DNA of 64,000 nt from Pseudomonadota bacterium (GCA_018241725.1 JAFEDI010000045.1:95894-159893); one strand, 5' to 3'; positions 9,197 through 18,382 are shown, numbered from the stretch's first letter. The notes: a model not told the origin generated them from the sequence alone. Numbers and translations: made by a program.

Positions 9197-9933
9197 GGTA
9201 GTTCTCCCTGGATGTAGAGCCGCGCGGCCTGGGAGGCCGGGCGGGCGAAGAAACGCTGGACCGGCGCGTGCTCGCAGACACGGCCGGCGTCCATGAACAC
9301 CACGTCGTCGGCAAGCCGGGTGGCCTGGCCGAGGTTGTGGGTGGTCATCAGGATGCGCGTGCCCTCGGTACGGATCTCCCGCACGATGCGCTCGATGGCC
9401 TCCACCGAGGACGGATCGAGGCTGGCGGTCGGCTCGTCGAGGAGCAGCAGGCGCGGCCGCGTCACCCAGGCCCGCGCCAGTGCCAGGCGCTGACGCTCTC
9501 CGCCGGACAAGCCACGGGCGCCGTCGTCGGCGCGATGAGCGAGACCGACCCGTTCGAGCACCGCACGGGCCCGTTGCCGCCGCTCCGCCGCCGGCACACG
9601 CTGCGGGCGCAGCGCCAGCTCCACGTTGCCGAGCACCGAATCGCGCAGCATCTTCGGTTGCTGGAAAACCATCGCCACGCCGAACTCGGGACGGGCCCCT
9701 GCACCCCACTCGCCCCATTCAATTTCGCCACTGTCCGCTTCGAGCAGCCCGCACAGGGTGCGCAGCAGCACGCTCTTGCCCGCCCCGTTGGGGCCGAGCA
9801 GGATCGTGATGCCCTCGCCGCCCAGCTCCAGGCTGAGCCCGTCGAGCACCGCCCGGCCACCGGCCTGCCAGCGCAACTCGTGGATGCGCAGTGGAAACAG
9901 GGATGGCGCCACAGTCATCTCGTCCGCCCTCAT
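9178..9933 (-). CDS. tupC: Tungstate ABC transporter ATP-binding protein
   Basis: ATPase of the TupABC importer, 251 residues. Walker A is GPNGAGKSV, the Q-loop lies in VFQQPKML, the signature is LSGGERQRLALARAW, and Walker B is LLLLDEPTAS. The ATG at 9933 overlaps the permease stop by 4 bases (ATGA), so it is preferred over the ATG at 9954. Located between permease and binding-protein genes. Confidence 0.88.
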   Translation of the reverse strand: MRADEMTVAPSLFPLRIHELRWQAGGRAVLDGLSLELGGEGITILLGPNGAGKSVLLRTLCGLLEADSGEIEWGEWGAGARPEFGVAMVFQQPKMLRDSVLGNVELALRPQRVPAAERRQRARAVLERVGLAHRADDGARGLSGGERQRLALARAWVTRPRLLLLDEPTASLDPSSVEAIERIVREIRTEGTRILMTTHNLGQATRLADDVVFMDAGRVCEHAPVQRFFARPASQAARLYIQGELPWRMAF

Positions 9934-10634
9934 GCGTAACGCCTCAGCGCCCATTGCCGCAGCCCGTGGGCGAGACCGTTGAGCAACAGGATCACCGACA
10001 GCAGCACCAGGCCCAGCGCGATGGCCAGTGGCAGGTCGCCCTTGCTGGTCTCCAGCGCAATCGCGGTGGTCATCGTGCGGGTGGAGCGGTCGATGTTGCC
10101 GCCGACGATCATCACCGCGCCCACCTCGGACATCGCCCGACCCAGCCCGGCTAGCACCGCCACCAGCAGGGAATGGCGGCAGTCGTGGAGCAGCACGCGC
10201 ACGCTGTCGAACCAGCCGAAACGCATCGCCGTCAGCTCCTCCTCGTATTCCCGCCAGGCGTCCTCGACGACCTGGCGGGCGATGGCCGCCATCAGCGGCA
10301 CCACGAGCAGGCTCTGGGCGACGACCATCGCCGTCGGCGAATACAGCAGCCCCAGTTCGCCCAGCGGCCCGGAGCGCGACAGCGCCAGATAGACCACCAC
10401 GCCCACCACCACCGACGGCAGGCCCATGCAGCCGTTGAGGATCACCACCAGCGCCGTCCGGCCGGGAAAGCGCCCGACACCCAGGCAGGCACCCAGCGGC
10501 AGCCCGAACAGCATGCCGAACAATACCGCCAGCCCGCTGACCCGCAGGGACAGCAGCACGATCCCGGCAACCCGCTGGTCGAAACCGGCAAGCAAGGCGA
10601 AGGCATCGGCAAAGGCCTGCGTGAGTCCGTTCAT
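9930..10634 (-). CDS. tupB: Tungstate ABC transporter permease
   Basis: Inner-membrane permease, 234 residues with about 5-6 hydrophobic segments and the cytoplasmic-loop sequence EELTAMRFGWFDSVRVLLHD, which corresponds to the EAA-type loop that docks to the ATPase. The stretch GRAMSEVGAVMIVGGNI is typical of TupB/ModB-like permeases. First gene of the tup cluster, 18 bases after the unknown small gene that ends the aor set; the whole run is on one strand and may be co-transcribed. Confidence 0.87.
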   Translation of the reverse strand: MNGLTQAFADAFALLAGFDQRVAGIVLLSLRVSGLAVLFGMLFGLPLGACLGVGRFPGRTALVVILNGCMGLPSVVVGVVVYLALSRSGPLGELGLLYSPTAMVVAQSLLVVPLMAAIARQVVEDAWREYEEELTAMRFGWFDSVRVLLHDCRHSLLVAVLAGLGRAMSEVGAVMIVGGNIDRSTRTMTTAIALETSKGDLPLAIALGLVLLSVILLLNGLAHGLRQWALRRYA

Positions 10635-10652
10635 GCGCAGAAAGATACCGGC

Positions 10653-10964
10653 TCAGCCGCCGCCGCGCTGCATCGCGAGATCGATGCGGGCGAGCAGCGC
10701 CGCGCGCGCGGCGGGGTCGCCCGCCGTGAAGCGCAGGCGCGCATGCAGCACTGGCAGGCGGAACAGGCCGATGCAGCGCTCCGGCATCTCGCTGAGTTCC
10801 ACCTCCAGCACCGCGCGGCCGTCGTCGGCCCGCAGCCGGCCCGGCTCCGGCGCACTGACACCGTCCGGCAACGCCAGCCGAAGGCCCCGTTCAAACTCCG
10901 CCGGCGTCGCGCCGACCTCCCGCACGAAGCCCTCCGGCGCGCACACATCCTCCCCCCGCAGCAA
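10653..10964 (-). CDS. Uncharacterised small protein in the aor cluster
   Basis: A 103-residue acidic protein I do not recognise. It lacks a signal peptide and membrane segments and has two cysteines near residues 8 and 63. It sits between the MoaD-like gene and tupB, overlapping neither by much. The frame has no ATG: the start is TTG at 10964 or an internal GTG a few codons later. Position suggests a role in cofactor maturation or assembly of the aldehyde oxidoreductase, but nothing in the sequence proves it. An overlapping frame starting at ATG 10968 reads as low-complexity and was not chosen. Confidence 0.6.
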   Translation of the reverse strand: MLRGEDVCAPEGFVREVGATPAEFERGLRLALPDGVSAPEPGRLRADDGRAVLEVELSEMPERCIGLFRLPVLHARLRFTAGDPAARAALLARIDLAMQRGGG

Positions 10965-10967
10965 GCA

Positions 10968-11219
10968 TCAGCCTCCGGCAATCGGCGGCCAGACGGCGAG
11001 TTCGTCGCCCTCCTGCAGCGCGTGTTCGGGGCGCCCGGCGGGCGCGATGTAATGGCCGTTCACCAGCACCAGATGCGCGCTCTTCTCAGGCAGTTGATAA
11101 CGCGCGATCAGGTCGCCGACCGTCGTGCCGGACGGCACGTCGAGCTCGATGCGGTTGCCGCGTCGCTCGGCCGGCAGGTAGTCGGACAGCGACGCGAACA
11201 GCTTGAAGACGACTCTCAT
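10968..11219 (-). CDS. MoaD/ThiS-like sulfur carrier protein
   Basis: Small beta-grasp protein of 83 residues ending in the required di-glycine (PPIAGG), whose C-terminus is adenylated and thiocarboxylated to donate sulfur to the pterin cofactor. N-terminal MRVVFKLFASLSDYLP and VNGHYI are typical of MoaD relatives. Its ATG overlaps the aorC stop by 4 bases (ATGA). Its placement within the aor operon suggests a dedicated carrier for the tungsten cofactor (tungstopterin) of AorB, as in related Aromatoleum-type clusters; this specialisation is inferred. Confidence 0.85.
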   Translation of the reverse strand: MRVVFKLFASLSDYLPAERRGNRIELDVPSGTTVGDLIARYQLPEKSAHLVLVNGHYIAPAGRPEHALQEGDELAVWPPIAGG

Positions 11220-12502
11220 GCGAAGGCGGCCACCGGGTGATGTCGGGCCACCGAGTCCGGCTGGGTTGCCGCCAGGTAGGCCTCGAAGAAGCGTTGCGGC
11301 GCGTGCAGCAGCACGTCCTTCCACGGGCCTAGCTTGAGCTTGCCCTGGATCAGCCCCCGCAGCGCACCCACGTGCTGGGTCATGCCGATGGAAGTGGCGC
11401 CAATCAGCACGTCGTCCTTGAATTGCAGGCTGAGGTAGCGGTATGCCGCCTCGTCCACATGCTCGACGCCCTGCCCGTCCGGCTCGCCCCACCATTGCCC
11501 GAAGGACGTGGAGATCAGCCCCAGGGTGTCGAGCACGTTGATCGCCAGCACGCCCGGCATGCGCGCATTGCCGCCGGCCATGTTGACCGCCGCCACCCGG
11601 GCCTGGTCGGCCGCATTGGGCTGGATAGCCGACACCAGGTGGGCACCGGTGAACAGGTCCGGCGCCTCGGCCACGTCGCCGGCAGCGAAGATGCCCGGCA
11701 CCGAGGTCTCCATGCGCGCATCCACCAGCACGCCCTTGGCCACATGCACCGGCGTCGTGTCGAGGAAGGCGATGTTGGGCGCCACGCCGGCCGCCACGAT
11801 CAGCAAGTCGCAGGGCAGCAGGTCGCCGGTGGACAGCTTGACCGTCAGCGGCGCACCGCCGGCATCGCCACGCTCGATGCGCTCAACCCCCGCCGACGTG
11901 ACGACGCGGATACCCTTCTCCTGCACCCAGCGCTTGATCATGCCGCCGGCTTTGGGCGTCATCATGCGCGGCACCATGCGGTCGCCCATCTCGACGACGG
12001 TCAGCTCCACGCCGCGCTTGGCCAGCGCCTCCATGATGATGCAGCCGATGAAACCGGCACCGAGCTGGATCACCCGCGCGCCGGGCTTGGCATGGGCGGC
12101 GATGGCCCGCGCGTCGGCCAGCGTCCAGCAGGTCTGCACCTCCGGCAAATCCACGCCGGGAATCGGCGGGCGCACCGGGTGGGAGCCGGTCGCCACCAGC
12201 AGGCGGTCGTAGCTCTCGAAGTGCCCGTCGGCGAACAGCACCCGCTGCTGCGCGGTATCCAGCGCCACCGCCCGCGCGTTCAGCTGGCGCACGCCGAGCT
12301 TGTCGAAGTGGTCCGGCGTCTTGCGCAGCCAGGTGCCGGATTCGTCGATGTTGCCTTCCAGCAGATAGGGAATCGCCATCCGCGAATAGGACGGCTCGCT
12401 CTCGCTGCCGACCATCACGATCTCGTCGCGCGGCGCGGCGCGGCGCAGGGTTTCAACGGCCACCACGCCCGCCGGCCCGTTGCCCAGGATCAGGTGTTTC
12501 AT
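11216..12502 (-). CDS. aorC: Aldehyde oxidoreductase FAD-dependent NAD-reducing subunit
   Basis: 428-residue flavoprotein of the pyridine nucleotide-disulfide oxidoreductase family. It opens with the FAD-binding motif LILGNGPAGVVAVETL and has a second nucleotide-binding site near residue 148 (VIQLGAGFIGCIIMEAL) and the FAD motif GIFAAGDVAEA. In the AorABC enzymes known from Aromatoleum this subunit passes electrons from AorA to NAD. The gene follows aorB after a 111-base gap containing a hairpin, and is coupled to the MoaD gene downstream. Confidence 0.85.
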   Translation of the reverse strand: MKHLILGNGPAGVVAVETLRRAAPRDEIVMVGSESEPSYSRMAIPYLLEGNIDESGTWLRKTPDHFDKLGVRQLNARAVALDTAQQRVLFADGHFESYDRLLVATGSHPVRPPIPGVDLPEVQTCWTLADARAIAAHAKPGARVIQLGAGFIGCIIMEALAKRGVELTVVEMGDRMVPRMMTPKAGGMIKRWVQEKGIRVVTSAGVERIERGDAGGAPLTVKLSTGDLLPCDLLIVAAGVAPNIAFLDTTPVHVAKGVLVDARMETSVPGIFAAGDVAEAPDLFTGAHLVSAIQPNAADQARVAAVNMAGGNARMPGVLAINVLDTLGLISTSFGQWWGEPDGQGVEHVDEAAYRYLSLQFKDDVLIGATSIGMTQHVGALRGLIQGKLKLGPWKDVLLHAPQRFFEAYLAATQPDSVARHHPVAAFA

Positions 12503-12580
12503 CGGGAAGTCCTCGGATCAGGATCGCGCCGACGCGTGCCGCGAGGCGGCGTCGGTGCGGGAAACAGGAAGGGACAGAAA

Positions 12581-12606
12581 GATGGCGGGACGCCTGCCCC
12601 GCCATC
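12581..12606 (-). terminator. Intercistronic hairpin between aorB and aorC
   Basis: GATGGCGGG and CCCGCCATC (9 bp each) form a stem with an 8-base loop in the 111-base gap after the aorB stop. In the transcribed direction it is followed by a short pyrimidine-rich stretch (TTTCTGTCCC), so it is a weak terminator or an mRNA-stabilising element that could give more AorB than AorC. A second GC-rich inverted repeat (CCGACGC/GCGTCGG) follows closer to aorC. Confidence 0.5.
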
Positions 12607-12613
12607 CCGCTCG

Positions 12614-14461
12614 TCAGAGCCCCAGGCGCTCCAGGGTTTCGGCGGTCGGCACCCCGTCCGGCGTCCACCCGCGCAGCTTGTAGTACTCCGGCAGCATCGT
12701 CGCGAGGCCGTTCACCAGGCCCTTGGCCGGCCCGGTCTTGGCCGGTTCGGTGGTCAGGCGCGGCGGCAGGTTGTCGTCCTTGCTGGTCAGGCCCGCCGCG
12801 TTGTTGAAGAGGCGCTCCATATTCCAGATCCGCTCGCCCATCGCGTTGAGCTTTTCCATCGACCAGTCGCCTTCGCAGGCCGCTTCGATCTGCGGCTGCA
12901 CGTCGGCCACCGTCCACGCGAAGGACGTGAACACGCAGATCCCTGCCGCATCGAAGACCGCCGTCGCGTCCTGGAAGGCCTTCACCAGCTCCGGCTTGCC
13001 GTCGGTGGTGAGCGGATCGGTCTTGACCGGGATACCCAGCACTTCCGACGCCACCGTGTAGCCGCGCAAATGGCAGGCGCCCCGGTTGGACGTGGCGTAG
13101 GCCAGGCCCATGCCCTGGATGCCGCAGGCGTCGTAGGCCGGGAATTCCTGGCCCTTGACGGTCATCGACAGTTCCGGATGGCCGTACTTCGCGCACAGGC
13201 GCCGGGAGCCCTGGCCGATTTCCTTGCCGAAACCCTCGCCGCGGGCGGTCATCTCGGCCAGGCGGGCCAGTGCCTCGGCGGAGCCGAAAGGCGCCTCGGT
13301 GCAGAGCTGCTCCTTGGTCAGCACGCCCATCTCGTAGAGCTCCATCACCGCGCCGATGGTGGCGCCGAAGGAGATCGGGTCCATGCCCTGCTCGTTGCAC
13401 AGCAGGTTGGCGTACTGCAGCGCCTCCAGGTCGCCGACGCCGTTGGCGGCGCCGAGCGCCCAGGCCGCTTCGTACTCCAGGCCACCGGAAGCCCCCCAAT
13501 ACTTGGGATTGTTCACCACCGTGAAGTGGCCCTTGTCGATCTCGGCAATGCGCCCGCAGGCGATGGTGCAGCCGAAGCAGGCGGCATTGGTGACCAGCTG
13601 CGGCTTGCCGTCGGTAGGCCGCTTCTCGTGCATGGCCTCGGCGGAGATCTTGCCCGCGTCCTCGAACTGCACGTCCTTGTGGTTGCGGGTCGGCAGCGCG
13701 CCGATTTCGTTGATGACGTTCATCAGCACCTGGGTGCCGTACTTGGGCAGGCCCTGGCCAGTCACCGCATTGTCGGCGAGGATCTTCTTCTTCTCGGTGG
13801 TGATCTTCATGAAGGCCTTCATGTCCTTGATGCCGGACACGCCCTTGGTGCCGCGCAGGGCCACCGCCTTCAGGTTCTTCGAGCCCATCACCGCGCCGAC
13901 GCCGGAACGCCCGGCGGCCCGGTGCAGGTCATTGACGATGCAGGCGAACAACACCTGGTTCTCACCGGCCAGGCCGATCGACGACACGCGGATCAGCGGG
14001 TCCTGGTGGTGATGCTTGATCGCCTCTTCGGTCTCCCAGCAGCTCTTGCCCCACAGGTCCGCAGCGTCGATCAGTTCGGCCTTGTCGTTCTCGACATACA
14101 GATACACCGGCTTCGGCGAACGGCCCTCGAAGATGATCATGTCCCAGCCGGCAAACTTCATCTCGGCGCCGAAGAAGCCGCCAGAGTTGGAGCACGCCAC
14201 GGCGCCCGTCAGCGGCCCCTTGGTGACCACCGTGTAGCGCCCGCCGGTGGAGGCCATCGTGCCGGTCAACGGCCCGGTGGACATGATCATCTTGTTGTCC
14301 GGCGACAACGGATCGACCTTCGGATCGATCTCCGACACCAGGTACTTGGTGGCCAAGCCACGGGAACCGAGGTATTCGTCGGCCCATTCCATGTTGAGCG
14401 GTTCTTCCTTGCAGGTGCCGGCGCTGAGGTCGACACGCAGCACTTTCCTGTTCCAGCCCAT
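12614..14461 (-). CDS. aorB: Tungsten-containing aldehyde:ferredoxin oxidoreductase catalytic subunit
   Basis: 615-residue catalytic subunit that oxidises aldehydes to acids with a tungsten bis-pterin cofactor and one [4Fe-4S] cluster. The N-terminus (GWNRKVLRVDLSAGTC) and the segments STGPLTGT and GGFFGAEMKFAGWD are family hallmarks. Cluster ligands are seen in CFGCTIAC in the middle of the protein, with a further cysteine (GICVFTS) towards the C-terminus. The pterin-binding stretch HRAAGRSGVGAVMGSKNLKA is present. Start at 14461 has a strong AAGGAGG site; the longer ORF to 14926 is a shadow of aorA. Lies between aorA and aorC, with tungstate uptake genes downstream. Confidence 0.93.
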   Translation of the reverse strand: MGWNRKVLRVDLSAGTCKEEPLNMEWADEYLGSRGLATKYLVSEIDPKVDPLSPDNKMIMSTGPLTGTMASTGGRYTVVTKGPLTGAVACSNSGGFFGAEMKFAGWDMIIFEGRSPKPVYLYVENDKAELIDAADLWGKSCWETEEAIKHHHQDPLIRVSSIGLAGENQVLFACIVNDLHRAAGRSGVGAVMGSKNLKAVALRGTKGVSGIKDMKAFMKITTEKKKILADNAVTGQGLPKYGTQVLMNVINEIGALPTRNHKDVQFEDAGKISAEAMHEKRPTDGKPQLVTNAACFGCTIACGRIAEIDKGHFTVVNNPKYWGASGGLEYEAAWALGAANGVGDLEALQYANLLCNEQGMDPISFGATIGAVMELYEMGVLTKEQLCTEAPFGSAEALARLAEMTARGEGFGKEIGQGSRRLCAKYGHPELSMTVKGQEFPAYDACGIQGMGLAYATSNRGACHLRGYTVASEVLGIPVKTDPLTTDGKPELVKAFQDATAVFDAAGICVFTSFAWTVADVQPQIEAACEGDWSMEKLNAMGERIWNMERLFNNAAGLTSKDDNLPPRLTTEPAKTGPAKGLVNGLATMLPEYYKLRGWTPDGVPTAETLERLGL

Positions 14462-14471
14462 GGTCGCCTCC

Positions 14472-14945
14472 TTATTCCGTGACGGCCGTGTTGGCCTTGG
14501 CAGCCCACGCCCGCATGCGGTCGAGGCCGGTCCAGTCCGCGTCGATATAGGTGATCGCGCCGGTCGGGCACGCCGTCGCACAGGCCGGATCACCACCGCA
14601 CAGGTCGCATTTCTGGACCTTGCCGGTGTCCTGGTTGTAATTGACAGTGCCGAAGGGGCACGCGATGGTGCACACCTTGCAGCCCACGCAGACATCGTCG
14701 AAGACCTGCTTGGCGCCCGTCGCCGCATCGACGCGGATCGCGTCCACCGGACAGGCATTGAGGCACCACGCCTCGGTGCACTGGGTACAGGTGTAAGGCA
14801 CCTTGCGCCCCTCGGTCTCGAAGCTGAAGACCTTGATGCGCGACTTGGAAGGATTGATGACCCCGGTGTGCTCCACGGAACATGCCATCTCGCATTGCAG
14901 GCAGCCGGTGCACTTCTTGGGATCAATGTGCAGAGATTTCCACAT
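14472..14945 (-). CDS. aorA: Aldehyde oxidoreductase iron-sulfur electron-transfer subunit
   Basis: 157-residue polyferredoxin. Sixteen cysteines lie in four groups (CTGCLQCEMAC, CTQCTEAWCLNAC, CVGCKVCTIAC and CDLCGGDPACATAC), enough for four [4Fe-4S] clusters. It would shuttle electrons from AorB to the FAD subunit AorC. The ATG at 14945 has an AGGAGG site and starts at MWKSLHIDPKKC; the ORF upstream to 14993 is not needed. First gene of the aor operon. Confidence 0.9.
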   Translation of the reverse strand: MWKSLHIDPKKCTGCLQCEMACSVEHTGVINPSKSRIKVFSFETEGRKVPYTCTQCTEAWCLNACPVDAIRVDAATGAKQVFDDVCVGCKVCTIACPFGTVNYNQDTGKVQKCDLCGGDPACATACPTGAITYIDADWTGLDRMRAWAAKANTAVTE

Positions 14946-15264
14946 CGAACGATTCCTCCTCCTGATGGATCGTGAACCGGCCGGTGCGGCCACTGCTGGG
15001 CCGAAGGTTCGCTCCGTGGAGCGCCTCGAACATCCGCCGGGCTCTATCTCCCGCCAAGGCCCACCCGAAATGGGCCAGTGTGTTTTTTGAGAATACGCCG
15101 CAGCGGCGTGAAGTCAATGCGCGGCGCGGCAAGACTGCAGCGGACGGTCGAAAGCCTGTTTCCAACAGTCGTCACCGGTCCACCGCGTTTCCCGGAAGCT
15201 GCCATCGGCGCCAACGCGGCGATATCATCCCGGGCACTGACCTCGTCGCCCGCCATGAGAAGAG
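14946..15264. promoter_or_regulatory. Divergent promoter region between aorA and an MFS gene
   Basis: About 320 bases without a gene. It must hold the promoter for the minus-strand aor operon and one for the plus-strand MFS gene. An AT-rich patch (GTGTTTTTTGAGAATAC near 15078-15094) followed by a GC-rich inverted repeat (CGCCGCAGCGGCG, near 15095) is the only striking structure. No convincing -35/-10 pair was identified. Confidence 0.4.
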
Positions 15265-16581
15265 ATGGACCCGGAAAGCCAGGAGAAAAATGCCGAAGAA
15301 TCCGGGTACGCTCGCCAGTCCCGTGTCAGGGCGATTTTGCGGGTAACCAGCGGTAACTTCCTCGAGCAGTTTGATTTCTTCCTTTTCGGCTTCTTCGCCG
15401 TCAATATTTCCCGGACCTTTTTCCCGTCAGGCAGCGAGTTCGCCTCCCTGATGCTAACTCTGAGCGTTTTCGGTGCCGGATTCCTGATGCGTCCCCTCGG
15501 GGCCGTCGTGCTGGGTGGCTATATCGATGAAGTCGGGCGGCGCCGTGGATTGATCGTGACGCTGTCCATCATGGCCTGCGGCACCGGTCTCATCGCCCTC
15601 GTGCCCTCCTACGCAAACCTTGGCGTTCTGGCCCCGATACTCGTCGTCGTCGGCCGTCTGTTGCAGGGATTTTCGGCCGGGGCGGAAATGGGCGGGGTGT
15701 CCGTCTATCTAGCGGAGATGTCTCCCCCTGGACGCCGGGGCCTGTACACGGCATGGCAATCGGCAAGCCAGCAGGTTTCTATCGTCCTTGCCGCCGCTCT
15801 CGGCTATGGGCTGCACCACTGGCTTTCCCCCCAGGAGATTGACGAATGGGGCTGGCGCATTCCCTTCTTGATCGGCTGTTCCATCATTCCCTGCATCTTC
15901 ATGCTGCGAAGAAACCTGGAAGAGACAACCGCGTTTCATGCCTGCAAACACCCGCCGGATACCCGGGAGCTGTTCGCGACCCTGCGTGCCCACTGGACGA
16001 CGGTGTTTTACGGAATGCTGCTGGGGGCGATGACGACGGTCACGTTCAACTTGATCACGGTCTACACCCCAACCTTCGGACGCACCGTTCTCAATCTGTC
16101 AGCCACTGACAGTCTGTTGGTCACGCTTTGCATCGGAGTCTCGAATTTTCTCTGGCTGCCGATCGGCGGTGCGCTTTCCGACCGGATCGGCCGGCAGGCG
16201 GTCCTGATGACGGTAGCCACCCTCGCGCTGGCGAGCGCCTATCCCGCGTTCGCCTGGCTGGCTGACAGCCCGAGCCTGCCCCGCCTGCTGGGCGTGCAAC
16301 TTCTCTTCTCCGTCTACTACGGCCTCTATAACGGCGCCATGATCCCGGCGCTCATCGAGCTCATTCCATCCAGGATTCGGGTCACGGGGTTCTCGCTGGC
16401 CTTCAGCCTGGCCGCAGCCCTGTTCGGGGGCGTGACCCTGGCGATGTCCACCTTCCTCATCAATGAGACCGGTGACAGGGCCGCTCCGGGCTACTGGATG
16501 AGCTTCGCCGCCGGCTGCGGCCTCGTTGCCACGCTGATGCTTTACCGCAAGAAATCATCGGCACATGCCCTCACGACTTAG
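15265..16581 (+). CDS. MFS transporter, metabolite:H+ symporter (citrate/tricarballylate-like)
   Basis: 438-residue inner-membrane symporter with 12 predicted membrane segments. Family motifs include [14 protein letters not shown] at the first helix, [24 protein letters not shown] (loop 2-3) and [15 protein letters not shown] (helix 4), all typical of the MHS group that takes up citrate, tricarballylate or alpha-ketoglutarate. It is strongly similar along its length to the second MFS protein at 18398-19711, so the two are paralogues flanking a LysR gene and a binding-protein gene. The exact start is uncertain; the first ATG gives an N-terminus about 20 residues longer than the paralogue. Confidence 0.85.
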   Translation: MDPESQEKNAEESGYARQSRVRAILRVTSGNFLEQFDFFLFGFFAVNISRTFFPSGSEFASLMLTLSVFGAGFLMRPLGAVVLGGYIDEVGRRRGLIVTLSIMACGTGLIALVPSYANLGVLAPILVVVGRLLQGFSAGAEMGGVSVYLAEMSPPGRRGLYTAWQSASQQVSIVLAAALGYGLHHWLSPQEIDEWGWRIPFLIGCSIIPCIFMLRRNLEETTAFHACKHPPDTRELFATLRAHWTTVFYGMLLGAMTTVTFNLITVYTPTFGRTVLNLSATDSLLVTLCIGVSNFLWLPIGGALSDRIGRQAVLMTVATLALASAYPAFAWLADSPSLPRLLGVQLLFSVYYGLYNGAMIPALIELIPSRIRVTGFSLAFSLAAALFGGVTLAMSTFLINETGDRAAPGYWMSFAAGCGLVATLMLYRKKSSAHALTT

Positions 16582-16591
16582 CGCGGGCAGC

Positions 16592-17491
16592 TCATAAGGC
16601 CCGGACGGCCTGTTCCAGAAGTTCAGACAGCGCCTGCGCCGCCGGCTGAAGCCTTCCGCCCTTGCGGGTGATCAGTCCCAGAGTCCGGGTGATGTCCGGA
16701 TCCGTCAGGGGGATGCTCACCAGATTGGGATACACATTGTCGCCGAGCGCCAGCCCTGGCAAGACGGCCACACCGAGCCCGGCGGCCACCATGCTGATGG
16801 CGCCAGTCACATGGTTGATCTCGTACTGGATGCTGGGCCGTCTTGCGACCTTGGCCAGGGCGTTATCGATCAGCATCCGATTGCCGCTGCTTTGTGAGAC
16901 GGATACGAGCTTTTCACCGGCCAGGTCCTCCCACACCACCGTTTTCTCCCCCGCCAGGCGATGGTCCTTGCGTGCCATCAGGACATAGTGCTCGGTATAA
17001 ATGGCCTTGAAATCGATGTCGGCTTCCTGGGTGCCGATGAAATTCACGCCGAAATCCGCCTGTCCGGCCACCACGCAATCCAGGACATCCCGTGCACTCT
17101 CGTCAATGACCTTGACCCGGACGCCCAGGTGGGTTGAGGCAAATTCCTTCAGTACCGTCGGCAGCAGGTAATTTGCCACCGAGGGCACACAGGCAATCGT
17201 AAGACTCTCCCGGCGTAGCACCGTCCGTTCCGCCATGCCCTGCATGGCCATCTCCAGCTCTTCGATCACCGCCTCGGCGTGGCCCAGAAACTGCCGGCCT
17301 TCATCCGTCAGGGAGACGCGCCGCGTCGTCCGCTCCAGCAAACGAATCTGCAGGCTGGCCTCCAGTTTCTCTATACGCCGGCTCAATGCGGGCTGGGAAA
17401 TGAACAGGCTCTCGGCCGCCGCCTTGAAGCTTGATTTCTCCGCCACGGCAATGAAGGCCTGGAGTTCGCCGATCTCGAAGTTGATGCGCAC
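16592..17491 (-). CDS. LysR-family transcriptional regulator
   Basis: 299 residues, normal for the family. The N-terminal winged helix-turn-helix covers about residues 5-65 (FIAVAEKSSFKAAAESLFISQPALSRRIEKLE), followed by the effector-binding domain. It is convergent with the first MFS gene and divergent from the binding-protein gene at 17582, so it most likely controls the latter operon in response to an organic acid. The 90-base gap to 17582 is AT-rich and would hold its operator. Confidence 0.88.
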   Translation of the reverse strand: MRINFEIGELQAFIAVAEKSSFKAAAESLFISQPALSRRIEKLEASLQIRLLERTTRRVSLTDEGRQFLGHAEAVIEELEMAMQGMAERTVLRRESLTIACVPSVANYLLPTVLKEFASTHLGVRVKVIDESARDVLDCVVAGQADFGVNFIGTQEADIDFKAIYTEHYVLMARKDHRLAGEKTVVWEDLAGEKLVSVSQSSGNRMLIDNALAKVARRPSIQYEINHVTGAISMVAAGLGVAVLPGLALGDNVYPNLVSIPLTDPDITRTLGLITRKGGRLQPAAQALSELLEQAVRAL

Positions 17492-17581
17492 GGCTCATTA
17501 ATCCATGAAATAAATGCAATTAATCTTTTAATCCGCGGGATGCATTATTGCAGTGGCTCACCATAAACACAAAGGAGACAA

Positions 17582-18382
17582 ATGATGACGTGCTGGACGC
17601 TAGGCCGGAGCATGTTGCGGGGAATCATCGCCGCATGCCTTGGCCTCATGGTTTCAATCGCCGCTGCCGATGACATCCACGTCGTCAGTTCCGGCGGCTT
17701 TGCCGCCGCCTACCGGGCGCTGGCGCCCGGCTTCGAAAAGCAAACCGGCCACCATCTGGTGATCGGTTGGGGACCTTCCATGGGAGAGACTCCGCAAGCG
17801 ATTCCGAATCGCCTGGCCCGGGGAGAAGAGATCGATGTCGTCATCATGGTCGGCACTTCCCTGGATGAACTGATCAGCCGTGGCAAGGTGCTGGACGCCC
17901 AGCACCAGCTTTTGGCCCGCTCCAGGATCGGTCTGGCGGTCAAGGCCGGAGCGGCCCGGCCGGATATCTCAACCATGGAGGGCCTGAAGAAAGCCCTGCT
18001 GGCAGCCAAGAGCATTGCCTACTCGGACAGCGCCAGTGGCGTCTTCCTGTCGACGGTGCTCATCCCGCGCATGGGCATTGCCGAGCAGATCAAGAGCAAG
18101 AGCCGGATGATTCCCGCGGAGCCGGTGGGACAGGTAGTCGCCCGGGGGGAGGCGGAAATCGGGTTACAGCAGATCAGCGAGTTGTTACCGATCCCTGGCA
18201 TCGATCTTGTCGGCGCCTTGCCTGACGCCGCCCAACAGATCACGCCTTTCTCCGCCGGCATCGTCGCAGACAGCAAGGGCCCGGAAGCGGCCAAGGCGCT
18301 AATCAGCTACCTCGCCTCCCCCACCGCTGCCCCGCTGATCCGGCAGACCGGGCTCGATCCGGTCAACGACAACGCTCACTAG
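17582..18382 (+). CDS. Periplasmic solute-binding protein, ModA-like fold
   Basis: 266 residues with a signal peptide ending at AAA-DD. The mature start DIHVVSSGGFAAAYRALAP and the stretch WGPSMGETPQAIPNRLARGEEIDVVIM place it in the extracellular binding proteins of the molybdate-binding-like fold, but it lacks a cognate permease or ATPase nearby. Such proteins are found beside tricarboxylate-like MFS genes in betaproteobacteria; it could deliver or sense the MFS substrate. Its RBS is AAAGGAG and it is followed after 15 bases by the MFS gene. Ligand unknown. Confidence 0.78.
   Translation: MMTCWTLGRSMLRGIIAACLGLMVSIAAADDIHVVSSGGFAAAYRALAPGFEKQTGHHLVIGWGPSMGETPQAIPNRLARGEEIDVVIMVGTSLDELISRGKVLDAQHQLLARSRIGLAVKAGAARPDISTMEGLKKALLAAKSIAYSDSASGVFLSTVLIPRMGIAEQIKSKSRMIPAEPVGQVVARGEAEIGLQQISELLPIPGIDLVGALPDAAQQITPFSAGIVADSKGPEAAKALISYLASPTAAPLIRQTGLDPVNDNAH

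Noticed and set aside
11372-14482. 1036-codon plus-strand ORF over the aor genes
   Set aside because: Antisense shadow (His- and Arg-rich, no motifs) of aorC and aorB.
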